Made by a program: the position numbers and the translations under genes. A stretch of DNA of 22,202 bases, from contig JASCIV010000377.1 in assembly GCA_030374735.1 (NCBI GenBank), forward strand, positions 1 to 22,202, given 5' to 3'. This DNA comes from Gracilaria caudata (taxonomy: Eukaryota > Rhodophyta > Florideophyceae > Gracilariales > Gracilariaceae). Below are positions 1 through 10,751 of this stretch, one piece after another. Below the pieces are notes generated by a model. It searched no databases. It saw only the letters and a program-made list of their open reading frames with translations, and had not been told where the DNA came from. How positions within the stretch are numbered: the stretch's first letter is position 1; each line of letters opens with the position of its first letter.

Positions 1-3
1 GCC

Positions 4-1107
4 ATGGATACCACACAATACACTCGCTTCCTAGCGAGTCCGATCGCCGTCGTGGCGTCGGCCGAGCTCCGCGCCAATGCCGCCGCCAACGCGAGCCGCA
101 TCCGAGAGCTCGAGAACATGTTGCATACCAAGCGTCGCGAGATAGAGCGCTTACACAGCGCCAAGCGCCAACGCAGCAGCAGTGTATCACCACCGGTCAG
201 CATGACCACCACACCGGTCACCTCGCCCCGAACCATCGACTACATCAAGCAGAGTCCCCGTGAAATGGCCGCAAGGGGCTCGCACTGGAGTTTTGCAGAG
301 AAGGCGCGCTTCGAAGCAGCGCTGCATCGATACGGCCCGTTTGCCTGGGATCACATCATCCGCGCCGTCGGAACACGCTCCGAGAAGCAAGTCAAGGCGT
401 ACGCCGCGCGGTATAGAAGGAGGAAGAAGCTGGCAGCAAGGGCGCAACAAGAGGCTGTTCGCGCGTTTGCAACCGCTCAACTCAATGCTGCGGCGGCTGC
501 TGCCGCCGCTGCTGCCGCCGCCAACCATTCGCTTGGCATGCCTGTTAGCGCAAAGGGCCGTGAGATGAGAAAATCGGAACCTCGATTGGCCACCATCATG
601 CCCGCTGATTTTCGCTCCACACCTGGCGTGCATGTTCGCTCCGACGGAGTGGCGCCGTTCGGATGCAACTTGAGCTTGGGCGGTACACCTCGCATGAGCG
701 ATTGGACGTCGCAGCCTTTGGATGAAGCGGCACGCCAATACACGCCGCCCGAGTGGCGCTTCAATGAGAGCGCGGAGTACGTGGCCGTGAAGACAGAGGC
801 GACGGAAGAGAAGGCGGTGGCGGGGGAGGGGCCGGACGCAGATGCGGACGCGGATGCGGACGCGGACGCGGACGGAGCCGGCACCGAGACGAGTACGATG
901 GAGAGCGGAAGCAACGATGAGAGCACGGAGTGCGCATTTTTCGGCGACGACGTGGAGGAACACGACGGATTGGCGGACATGATCGAGATGGGCGCGGAGG
1001 AGATGTCGCTCGACAGCACACTGCTGCAGGATGGCGAGGACTGGCAACTGACTGACAGTTTGGGCAGCGAGCTGCTACCGGACACGCTGCTGGGCAGCCC
1101 GCTGTGA
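4..1107 (+). CDS. SANT/MYB-related transcription regulator (5' end at window edge)
   Basis: Intronless reading frame of 367 codons. The ATG at base 4 has a good Kozak context (gccATGg), but only three upstream bases are visible, so the frame could begin earlier. Residues about 20-55 are charged and helical, a likely coiled coil. Residues about 93-140 form one SANT/MYB repeat with regularly spaced tryptophans (HWSF, FAWDHI) and a third helix reading VKAYAARYRRRKK. This resembles single-repeat MYB-related proteins of the SHAQKYF class, but with AYAARYR in place of SHAQKYF. Residues 162-173 are a run of 12 alanines. Residues 278-290 alternate Asp-Ala, and the tail from about 265 to 350 is very acidic, compatible with an activation domain. 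Inferred role: nuclear DNA-binding or chromatin regulator; target unknown. The SANT fold is clear, the subfamily is not. Confidence 0.8.
   Translation: MDTTQYTRFLASPIAVVASAELRANAAANASRIRELENMLHTKRREIERLHSAKRQRSSSVSPPVSMTTTPVTSPRTIDYIKQSPREMAARGSHWSFAEKARFEAALHRYGPFAWDHIIRAVGTRSEKQVKAYAARYRRRKKLAARAQQEAVRAFATAQLNAAAAAAAAAAAANHSLGMPVSAKGREMRKSEPRLATIMPADFRSTPGVHVRSDGVAPFGCNLSLGGTPRMSDWTSQPLDEAARQYTPPEWRFNESAEYVAVKTEATEEKAVAGEGPDADADADADADADGAGTETSTMESGSNDESTECAFFGDDVEEHDGLADMIEMGAEEMSLDSTLLQDGEDWQLTDSLGSELLPDTLLGSPL
835..876 (+). repeat. Imperfect GAYGCG hexamer tandem repeat coding Asp-Ala
   Basis: About six to seven copies of a GA(C/T)GC(G/A) unit lie inside the SANT/MYB gene and encode alternating Asp-Ala. 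The neighbouring poly-Ala tract at about 487-522 is likewise built from GC-rich GCN codons. Both are typical slippage-prone coding microsatellites and may vary in length between strains. Confidence 0.8.
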
Positions 1108-3931
1108 GCGCGTGCGCTGTTGGTAAAAACCCGCGCAGTTTGCTGAGCTTTCCAAAACGAGCGCATTTGCGCGCGCCAGCGGCATGTGCCTTTTTTTTCC
1201 TTTTTTGCGCACTCCGATGCAGCGCGAGAGTGTTCTGCGACCTCGTCGCGTATCCGTGTGGGCTTGTCATCGTTCAGCGTCGTGCCTCTCCCAGGGGCAT
1301 CATCCCCCGCCAACAAACGCGCGCTCCATACGTTTGCTTCCACCACCTTGTGTTTTGCACCCTTCCACATGACTGGTGCCTTTTTGTGCCTCCTTTTCCG
1401 GGCGCGTGTCCATCGGCCAATGTGATGCTCTGCGCCCGTTCTGCTCCACGTACGCACTCCACCGCAAATCGTTTTCTGCCATGTGAATCAAACCGATCCA
1501 TTCGATTGTGCTCCGCTTCCTCTTCGTGCTTCAGCTTCGTGTGCCATTTTCTTCACGTATTGCACTCCACTCCGCAGCATAGCCTCGACACGCACACAAA
1601 AGCTCGCTCATACCCACCGTTGTCGCTACGCCACACATTTTAACGCCATCACGTCCGTTAGAAGTACAGTACAACACGGAATAGAACTTATCCCATTATC
1701 GATAAACGCATAATGAAGCACGCTTTCCCAGCCTGACGTACACTCATTGAGCAAATGCGCCCCAAACTTTCTTCCAGCTTGAAACATTCCGCTATCAGCG
1801 CCTCTTATCATCATGTATGTTTTCCCACAGCTGCGACTCACGGTCCCAACTGCGTGAAACAGTGCCCAAAGCGCCGACTCCCATACTGCATCTGCGTCGC
1901 CTGCCATGCTTGCGATCGGCGGTGCACGTGTCGCTCGCCACGCCGGCACAAAAACGTCCACGGAGTCGCTCTCCGCCGCCTTTCCGCGCAAAAACCGGTT
2001 CCAAAAACACTTCCATTTGTCGATCACGATCTACCCAGAACTTTCATCGCAGCTTGGTCTTTGGCTGTAGCATAGCGGTGGCAGGGTTGAGCGATCTTGA
2101 AACGGTACGCACTCCTGCACCAGATCCGCTTCAAAGCCGTAAACCAAACATGTTCCAAACTAGATCTTCATCCAAAACCAAAACGCACCTCCTCGCGATC
2201 ACGCGCACAGATATCACATTCACATGGGAACGAGCCCGAGCGCGATGTCAGAACAGAGCTGGTCAATCCGTTGATGGTCAAAACACCCGATTCGCAACTT
2301 GTTCACACGAATTACGAGGGGGGATGCATGAATTTTCAAAAACGAAAACGTGCTACGTTTCACAATGCCAAAATCGATCAAAAAACAGTGTTCAATGCAA
2401 GTTGTAAACGCACCTTTTCGCGAGTTTCAAGAGCACCAAGATCTGCTATTGTTGGCGACGCTTCGTTGATTCCATGCAACGCGACTGTAGCCTTACGTCG
2501 CGCGTACGATAATGCTGAAAACTCGCGAATGTCAGTACACCGTCAGTAAAGGAGAGCGCTTGCAGCGTGTGTGTTGAAGAGATACCATGAGTTGGTTCGG
2601 TTAGGAAGGACCACGGTGGTTCATACCCATGCAGCGCGAATTCGATCTATATGTGCTTCACGGCTTTGGGGGTTTCGTCAGCACTGCCAGTTGCGTTAAG
2701 AACAAATAAACGTTGCCGTATAGACAACGAGCAACGTCGTCTAGCAGAAGCAAGAAGCAATTTACGGCGTACTTATAAACGGTAATCGTAGGCGGAAAAA
2801 GAAAAACGCACGGCCCGAAAAGACAATGCAGAAACCGAGGGGCGTTCAGACGAAGCTTGATGAGAATGTGATTAGATTAAGAACGTAGTGCGTAGCAAAA
2901 CATCAAAAAGAAAACTGCGCAAACGAAACTGTTCCGTGCCCTTACGCGACGTATCTCGCGTGCATTTTTGGTTCCAGACGCTGAGCAGTGATGTGGCATT
3001 GTGAAGCAAGGCCGGTAAGCTGCATGGACAGTCGTGTGTGCATAAATGTGAGTGGAGCTCTTGTCATTTTGAGTCTCGTTACCCAACGGCTGGGAGGAAC
3101 CAAAGCACATGAGACTCAGGGCATTTCCATGCTGGCAAGATGTAATCGGTGGGCATGGCAATGGAACAGCCGCATCGAAGCTACTAAACGGTAGCAAGAA
3201 ATATCGCGCAGCTCGATGGGGAAGGCAATTGAACTGCAGCCGATGTGGAGGCCGAAGCGCTTATGAGAACTGAGCGGCGATGGGAAGCACAAACACTACC
3301 GATGAGGCCGGGCTGGTTGAATTAGTTGGGCCCAATGATCGATGCGAATAGGGAAGCAGATCCACATAGATCCCCTTCCGACTGGCGGAAGCGAATCGCA
3401 TTGAGCGAAATCGTAATGATCGTGATGATCGCCTCTTTTTTCTGCGCCATTTGGTCTTATTTTTTTTTTATCTCGTTTGGATTCTTTTTCTTGTCTCGGT
3501 TGGATTTTTTTTGTGCTCGTTTTGATTGCCCGGCTGCCAGCACAGAGGACGCGCATATGCGGAGGCAAAGGAAAGAAAAAACAGACGCGCTTTTTTTTAG
3601 CACTTACACGCACGTGAGCACCCGCGCGGTGTGTAACCAAGCCGGTGCACAGCATTGTTGTGGGCACTCGGTGGCACCGTCGTACACGTCTGTGTCAGTG
3701 TAGGCGTCGGCGACCACTCAGGATGCTCGCAGCTGCTGGCTCAAGGTGTTGGTGTTGCAGATTAACCTACAGCGGGGCACATTGCGGGGACAGCCACCCC
3801 TTCACAACTGATTTGCCCGTGCGCGAAATGACCCTGCTGCGTGCGACGCACGCGCCTCTGTTTCACTCAAGTCCACGCGCCGCAATATGCACCACGCCGC
3901 GCATATCATATACGTGTACCGTAAGGAGATC

Positions 3932-3966
3932 GTGTTGGACACACCCTGCAAGGGTGTGTCCGACAC
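3932..3966. repeat. Strong 16-bp inverted repeat (hairpin, 3-nt loop)
   Basis: The arms are 3932-3947 and 3951-3966 around the loop GCA. The inner 11 bp (GGACACACCCT / AGGGTGTGTCC) are perfect, and the outer 5 bp pair with a single G-T mismatch/wobble. It lies in the gene-poor region. It could be a structured RNA element, a protein-binding palindrome, a cruciform or the remnant of a small inverted-repeat element. No function can be assigned from sequence. Confidence 0.85.
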
Positions 3967-6598
3967 CCCGCACGAATTCGTGGCGCGTACAACATCCACT
4001 TGTGCTTGCGCATTGCACGGTCCACTGGGGCGCTCGGACCAGAATCGACGGCTTGAATGCTCTCCGCTTCGTGTACTTTCCATTGCACTCAACTCCGGCT
4101 TACGAGTTGCAGCTTTCACATGCTCACGTCTTCGTCGTCACTGCGTCAAATTGTGTAACCAGATTTGTACGAAAAATATTAGCTGTCTGCCTCCAACTTC
4201 GCTGCGATGCACCACTGCACGTGATCGTGCCAAGATACTGCGTGTTGTGACGCTCGCTCTCCGCCGAGCAATCTCCGTGCCTCAACACCAGTGTCCTCTT
4301 TCGTTCTGTCGGTACAAAGTCACTGCTGCCACTCGTTTATTGTTCGCCTTGCTGTCGCTGCGTAATGTTAATTGCTCGATATGTACTCGTGATTTGCTCG
4401 TTTCCCCAAACCACGTGCTAGACTGCCTGCGCAATATCACTGATGCGTTCTCATCATCAGCTGATTTTTGTGAAACAACCTAGTAGAACCACTGACAGAA
4501 GCGCAAAGAATATCTTGAGAAAGTACGGCCAATCTTCTTTCTCTTGTATTGATTTGATTGCGCGTGCTCCGTTACGACAGACAAAAGAAGGGACCGTCAA
4601 TGAGGATTGCGAGGACAGTGACATTCGAATAAATAGATCCGCGTTTTCTCACCCCTTAGGGCCTTTCCATGAGTTACCGTTACCAATCGCTGGAAACTTC
4701 GTCCTTCGCTCCTTAGGCGTACAAATACAAAGTACGAAGGGCACAAAACGATATCTCACAGCCCCAAATCGTGGGTCAATGTCTTGATAGAGTAGAGGGA
4801 CTAGGTCTACTGTTGTGAATTTCATTTTGAAGGCAGTCGCCGTTGAGTTTCCACCGCGGATCAATCTCTGGGGATATGACCCATCTATAGATCATATTGC
4901 TGTTTAAGCATGCTTTCTGATACACAACACCTCAACTGTCGTCTTCACTCCGCAATTTCTGGTGCTACTCTGCTTTTGTTAGCAAACCAGTTTCAGATTC
5001 TCTCAAGACGTCTGGATGCATCCGTCAACTCCCAGCTACCTGATTGATTCCGGCATTTATAGTTGATAAGTGCCTACTGGCTTCACAGACCTCGTTCACG
5101 TTCATATCGGTGTGCGCCTCGCTTCCAGAATCATAACCGTACGAGCTTCATGCGTCTACGACGCGATGGTCTGGTTTTCGTTCAAGCCAGAAAACATAGC
5201 TCTCATCCCGCATGGGCCTTTTGCTTGCCATCTCACCTCCAAACTTCAAAGCATTACGTTGTTATGCTAGACGCAGCATTTTACATTAACTCGCTGTCAC
5301 TCAATTCTTTCACGCGGAATCTTCATTCTCCATCTAGTCTTGTACGCTTGTTCATTTCGGGCGCAGGAAAGGAAAATTCATCACTGGAAAACGTGCTCAT
5401 CTGAATTCGTGTTGATGAATGCAGTTGGCAAAATCAAAACGCATAGAACAGAATCAGCGTTGTGCTCCATTCGAATCGTGTGGTTATGCTTGCTATCTTG
5501 GTTTCCGTGCAGCAGTGAATCATTCAATCGTACCATGATTCTGAATAGGTTTCTTTCAGTCTTACTCATCCCAAATCGCGGGCCATATCGCTATGAAGTT
5601 TCCCGGTGAGGATCGCGCAGATGCCGAACATTCCTTATCCCTCAATGTCCGTTTATTTCCTAAATTGCGTCATGGCCCACCTGTTTCAACTTAGGGCTCA
5701 CTCTATGCTCCGTTCAGTAAGCTCCAACTATGAGCCTCGATTTTCATATCTATGTACAGATAGGAGAAGAAAATTTTGAGGGAATGGTAAGGTTCCAAAA
5801 CGTACCGGGGGGTCCACTCGAGCGAGGATTCTGGGTCATCTCCCTGTATCTATCTGTGCTCGGAGTCTAGAATGTGCTAAGATGTATCGAGCGCTTTAGA
5901 TGTAATCGATGTCTACCACAGTAGAGTTCTACAGGCCCAGCCTCACGTCTGCGCGAACAGGGAATGTAGCAACAAATATGCACAGAAGAGTCAAAATGAT
6001 CTGAGAATTGAAACGCATAGTCTCACCGTTTGTGCGCATTTTCAGTTGGACCTTGCGATCTTGTCGATACGGATAGAAAGTGCAAATAATTCTTTCTTAT
6101 TACCTCTACTTCGCGGTCAGCAAAAGCTAATCGCGGAACGGGCCACGATGGAAGTCTACTTGAGCTGGTTTTCACCTGTGAAGTACTTGGGTGCGGGAAT
6201 GGAGATCGTTGAGGTCGCAAAATTGCATGTGTCCCTCAAGAACTGATGCATTTTTCGTTTTTTTGCTTTATTTGCAATCATGCACGACGACAGGTGTGCT
6301 GCGGATCACATTCTGTGAAGGTATCTGCGCTTGTCAACAATAGTAATCTTGTATTGTTGTACAGTACATATTGTGAACTGGTCTTATCGTAACGCCGCGA
6401 GCTCAGAATCGATTTGATCCCGATCGCTGTTGCCAAAACGTGCTCAACCGAAACCGTTAGGCTGTTGGACTTCGGGTGCAATAAGCGACAATGTTTGAGA
6501 CATACACTTAACAAAACCAAAGGAGGAACTCCGAAGCAAGGGGAACCGGCAAAGCTGCAGGGACCGGAGTCTTCTGTATGTCTCTCTCTCTTTTGCGA

Positions 6599-6624
6599 TA
6601 CGTACGCTTATTCGCTCGTACGTA
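6599..6624. repeat. 8-bp inverted repeat (TACGTACG / CGTACGTA)
   Basis: The arms are 6599-6606 and 6617-6624 with a 10-nt spacer. Each arm contains a near-palindromic ACGT core, a motif known from plant bZIP-type sites. It lies in the gene-poor region. An 8-bp arm may be coincidental. Confidence 0.4.
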
Positions 6625-7713
6625 AGGATTTGCTGAAGACCCCGACACCTGCAACACCTCCAAACCGCAGCGACTAACTACAGGAGAATAGTTGTGCCAC
6701 ACACACTGGGCAACGACAAGAAAGTATAAGATCTCTCAGGTGTTTTCAAACGAGGGCATTTCGTTACCGACGCTTATCGCCTTCATCACAACCTCTTCAT
6801 TCAACCTCTAGAGACCGTCGGCTAAGGGGCACACCAGGACAAGACGCTCCGCATGTACCACGTCGTCCACTCAAGAAACCATGAGCGGCGCCTTCACCAC
6901 CCAACCCTGATATCTTCGGCGAGATCAGGCGTAAGAACCGGCCCGTAGCCTTTCACCGTCATCCAACCCCAGTGCAGACCCTCCGAGTCTTCTGTCATCG
7001 CGCTCTGCTGCCTTCTTCTGTGGTTCGTTGGAAACTTCCTTTCCTCGCCATAATACGGCGATCAGATCCGCTGTGATTTGACAGTTCAATCCGTCTTATA
7101 CGGGACTGTATGTCTACTGGCAATCCCCGACGGCGGCTTACCGATATCACGATGTCCCTCAACCGTACAGTGATGACCTAATGCAAACCACTTGGCTTTG
7201 CAATTTTGGTCTTTTGCCAAGCAGTCACAAGTAAGTAATATCGCCGAGCTTTATAGACAACTAGCGCTACATGATGTTCGCCGAGAGAATTCCTTTGAAT
7301 GTCACAATCAATTGTTGCTGGTACTGCTGCGATACCTAAGATTGTTTCAATGCAAGCCTAAAATGAGAAGACACAAATGGAACCCCGACGAAAGCGGCGG
7401 TGTGATCTCGATGAGTTTAGGCTCTTTAACACCAGGAGCATGATTGGCTACATAAGGCTTGGGTCGAATTGATGCCCCAGCTCATGCTCACATTCTTCAC
7501 ATTGCAGTGACGCATTCGGAGCACGAAGCTATTCAACCTCTCTCACATTGGTTGTTCAGTTGTCAGTTTTGATCCAGAGTTGGGTGGGTGGAGTCCAGAA
7601 CCCAAGAGCTCTTCGGTCCGTCTGTTTCAAGAAGATCGAAGGCCCCTCTAGTCAAAAAGGCAAGTTTCTTTCGGGGTCTATTTCTACGCCAATCTCGGGG
7701 AGCGACATGCACT

Positions 7714-7736
7714 GCGAAGCAGAGCGAAGCAGAGCG
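7714..7736 (+). repeat. 10-bp tandem repeat (GCGAAGCAGA), 2.3 copies
   Basis: Two exact tandem copies of a 10-bp unit plus three bases of a third, within the gene-poor region. This is a small slippage repeat with no assigned role. Confidence 0.6.
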
Positions 7737-8310
7737 GTACGCTTCGAGAATGTCTTCTAGAAATGAAGTAATGAACCGGCTAAAGGTTTCTCAGCAAATG
7801 ATTGGATGGCAACTAACCGTTTTTGACAAAGATGAAGGAAACCGGCCAAAACGAACCCTTCGTTTTGTTCTAGAGTTTCCGCTCGATCAGAATGGGCACG
7901 GTTCAATAACAGAATGAAGGTGCTCCTCGGCGCGTTCAGAATTTAGAGCTGTACACCATGTGGGCACCTGCAAGAAACACGCTGCAAGGGAGCAATGTTG
8001 CTCTGGTGGGGTCTTCTCTGCAGAGTCCGACAGCCTTGGTCCTTTCACATGACCGGCGGCGTGCTGTAAGGCCGTTGTGTGACAACTGCGGCACCCTCTC
8101 GTATCGCTTGATCTATCTGAACTGTCGAGAGCAGTCGTTAGTGGGGATAGGGCTGAAATAAGGAAGTCGCGCGGATATCTTTATCGCCTTACTCTTACCT
8201 TATCGATACTGCACATGATCAACGTCACATGTAATGTTGCGCTTCAATATGAAATCAGGGAAGGAGACTGATCGGCTCCTTCCTCTGCGATAACCAGTTC
8301 GAGTTCGAGA

Positions 8311-8330
8311 TTACGGAAATCATTCCGTAA
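8311..8330. repeat. 8-bp hairpin with 4-nt loop
   Basis: The arms TTACGGAA (8311-8318) and TTCCGTAA (8323-8330) are perfect and enclose ATCA. It lies in the gene-poor region; function unknown. Confidence 0.5.
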
Positions 8331-8832
8331 GGCGCATTCCCCTTTCAGGGACAAGGAGAAAGAAACGAAGCCTGCGTGGCTTTTAAGGAACTGGATTGAA
8401 TAAAGATGTGAATCATCGCAAAGACAAAAAGAACGCATGTGAAATACACGTGACGATCGTTTTCTATTATTCTGACGAAGCTGGAAGAACAGCTTTGGAT
8501 GAATTGAGAAGCGCCGCATTGGTGGCGAATAGCAAGTTCGTGTGATTCCTAACAAACGTCCGGACAGGAGCACAAGGAAGTAACCTTAAAACTCTTCCAC
8601 GTGCAACAGGAATCGGCTGAAGAAACAGCTCATTTCCCGATCCCGGACTTCCTTCTGCAACAGGGACATCAAAGAAAAGGATGTGCCCAATATATATAGC
8701 CCATGAAAAAAGCCTAGAGTCCGGAGTCTCTCGTCTCCTGGCACGGTCCTTTCGTCAACTAATTTTGTCACGCCGTACAAGATACCACGGCCAAGGTTGG
8801 TACCCTTCGTACTCCGTGACAAGCCCAAGGGC

Positions 8833-9855
8833 ATGTTACGCTTCGTTTTGTTGCGTATTTCGCAAAGTCAGAAGCGTGAAAAGAGCATAAATGTCATGAT
8901 GGTTGTGAAATGAGAACGTAAAACCTCTGCTTACCAGGGCACTGCATGAAATGCCCTTTTGAAACAGATACACAGAGAGATGGAACAAAGCAGGTCAACC
9001 TTATGATTAGAAGCGGTTTACAATCACATCAATAACAATCGATTGCCCGAAAAGCAGGAGAAGTGGCAAGTTGGAGAGATCTCCTCCGAGTTAAGAGGGA
9101 ACACAGTTACAGATATCGTTCGAAAATAGATAGAAGAGTTGCCAGCCTACCTGATGGGGAAGGAGTTTGATAGGAACAACACCAAGATGTTGAAATGGAT
9201 CAACCATGCGCGCACAATACAAGAAGAAGAACGGTAAGTCGGGTCACTGACTTATTTCTTCCAACTGTTGCTAGAGTGGTTCGGGGTTCTATACGTTGGT
9301 ACTCTTTATTAACACTTGTTCTACACTCGGACAGACACATACTTCGTTTCCGCTCCATTCAACATGTTCTAAATCGCTCTTCTGTGGGGTCTCGTCAGCC
9401 CTGGCAAGTGCAGTGTCCTGTCGTTTCCTTTAAAACTTCTAGTGGTTTCCAAAACAGTCCTCAGAAATATCAAACGCAAGCCGGATGAGGAATTGGAAAT
9501 TGGGTACGAAGAGCAGGCGATAAAAGGCGTATCTCAGTGGTGTGGGAGATTCACGAAGGGCGCGAAAGGTGGAAGTATCATATCATGCAAAAGGGAAACG
9601 AGGCGGAAGCTGTATCCCGACAGCCTGTACACGTTCAAAGAGTTGTGCTCCATTTACACCGGAGCACGTGTACAATTGCCAGAGAGGAACGCAGATTGCG
9701 TGGCGGCCAACAACTACTCGCGACAGGTTTCAATTGGGTGGCGTGAGCGACACAAACGTAATCGCTCTGTCACGAGCGAGACAACCTCAGGCGGTGCTTA
9801 CCTTCGTAGGCTACACGTACCCAGCAATCCTCGACTTATGAAATTCAGATTCTGA
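8833..9855 (+). pseudogene. Possible decayed or multi-exon coding remnant
   Basis: One frame runs from an ATG at 8833 to 9233 with protein-like composition (for example FDRNNTKMLKWINHARTIQ). It is interrupted by stops TGA 8911, TGA 8947, TGA 9004 and TAG 9127. The last segment ends exactly at a consensus donor, GTAAGT, at 9234. Further downstream, 9442-9855 stays open for 137 codons in a Lys/Glu/Arg-rich frame without an ATG start, ending 43 bp from the convergent transporter gene. Four stops in 133 codons is close to chance, so the case rests on composition, the donor and the tail-to-tail position. No family is recognised. Confidence 0.2.
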
Positions 9856-9898
9856 AAGGCGCCGAGTGCGAACACAATGCTTTACAAACAGTCAAAGG

Positions 9899-10751
9899 CT
9901 AGTGGTGGTTATGATGGTGATGGTGAACTTGCTGATCAAGCTGTGAGGCGGCCTCATGATGGTGGTCATGTTCATCGGTGAAAACAAAGAAAGTAAGTGC
10001 CGAAAGCACAATCAAACCAATGGCTAGAATCAGACGTTCGTGTTTTCTGACAGCAATACATTCCATGGTAGAAGCTCCTAGAAGAGAAAGTGCAACCAAA
10101 CCACAACACACAAACATGGAAGTGAGAAACAAAACGGCGGCAGCAAGCAAAACAGTGGAAGGTGCGACGGGCGGTGCCATCAGCGTGACAAGAACGGGCA
10201 TAGATCCTACGCAAGGTGACAAGCTGGTCAACATGACCAGGGAGATGGCGGCTGTGCGTTGCACAGCGGCGGAATCGCTCTTCGACATGGATTGTGACTT
10301 TGAAAGTGTGGGTAGCTTCTCCGGTGATTCGCAGCACGCAGTTTTCCTATTCGAAACGTACGAGTATAGATAATACAAGCCCCATACAAACAAAAGCGCG
10401 CTGGAAAGAACGCGATACTGCTGATGCGAAATGAAGGCAGCTCCAATCTCGGAGATGAGCAAGGAAATGGCAATTGTGACGGTGACATGGCCAGCCGCAC
10501 CCAACGCCGCTGTTGGTGGCAAACGAAAGCATGCGGAGCACTTGTCAGTTAGGCTCTTACAAAGAGGCGCGCACAGAATTCGGGAGAGAGTTGCGTAGCG
10601 TACTGAGAAACAACGCCTTTCGAACAGTCCAAGAGTGAGCGCGCGCCACGAGCGAGTACGGCAGCCAGTGGTTGGGCATGGACATGTGCGACGCGGCGAC
10701 GGCGGCGACGATGGCCAGTTGCGGCCATATAGTCTGCGACGACGCGTCCAT
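9899..10751 (-). CDS. NicO/UreH-like membrane metal transporter, His-rich C-terminus (two exons)
   Basis: Proposed exons are 10604-10751 and 9899-10509, giving 252 residues. The 94-nt intron (10510-10603) starts GTACGC and ends CAG, and the join reads KALFL|TALGAAGH in frame. Residues 11-48 carry HMSMPNHWLPYS, an H-x4-N-H form of the H-x4-D-H signature of nickel/cobalt transporters (NiCoT/RcnA/UreH superfamily). A second helix holds His57 in the usual Gly-x-x-Gly-His setting. About six hydrophobic segments follow, including one with SLSPCVGSMPVLV. The last 25 residues have 12 His, ending HHHHHNHH. Inferred role: export or import of Ni/Co or a similar metal. The membrane is unknown and no clear transit peptide is visible. 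The start is the first in-frame ATG after an upstream stop. A stronger-looking donor (GTAAGAG at 10560) was not used because no acceptor restores the frame. Confidence 0.72.

Larger units (their letters stand above)
1108..9898. other. 8.8-kb stretch without a supportable gene
   Basis: No frame here has both a credible ATG start and a recognisable domain. The longest open frames (about 200 codons at 3645-4250 and 3887-4483) overlap each other in different frames and encode Cys/Arg/His-rich sequence without known motifs. The stretches 5610-6022 and 6703-7191 have no open frame of 60 codons on either strand. I saw no tRNA A/B-box pair, no rRNA-like block, no long terminal repeats and no reverse-transcriptase or transposase motif by eye. 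Gene spacing in the rest of the window is mostly 0.1-1 kb. Possible contents are unrecognised multi-exon or fast-evolving genes, non-coding RNA, or decayed mobile DNA. Confidence 0.6.

Noticed and set aside
477..1457. 326-codon minus-strand open frame antisense to the SANT/MYB gene
   Set aside because: It mirrors the coding strand, including the repeats (poly-Ala, Ser-Ala runs), and lacks any domain, whereas the plus strand encodes a clear SANT domain.
3645..4483. Two overlapping plus-strand open frames of about 200 codons
   Set aside because: They overlap in different frames, are Cys/Arg/His-rich, show no motif, and one lacks an ATG start. The hairpin at 3932 lies within both. More likely chance frames.
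1108..9898. tRNA, snRNA, 5S or SRP RNA genes
   Set aside because: Looked for A/B boxes and conserved snRNA/SRP motifs on both strands by eye and found no convincing pair; a covariance-model search was not possible.
10524..10560. GTAAGAG donor in the transporter gene
   Set aside because: Good consensus, but neither nearby acceptor gives the frame of the ALGAAGH segment. The GTACGC donor at 10603 does.
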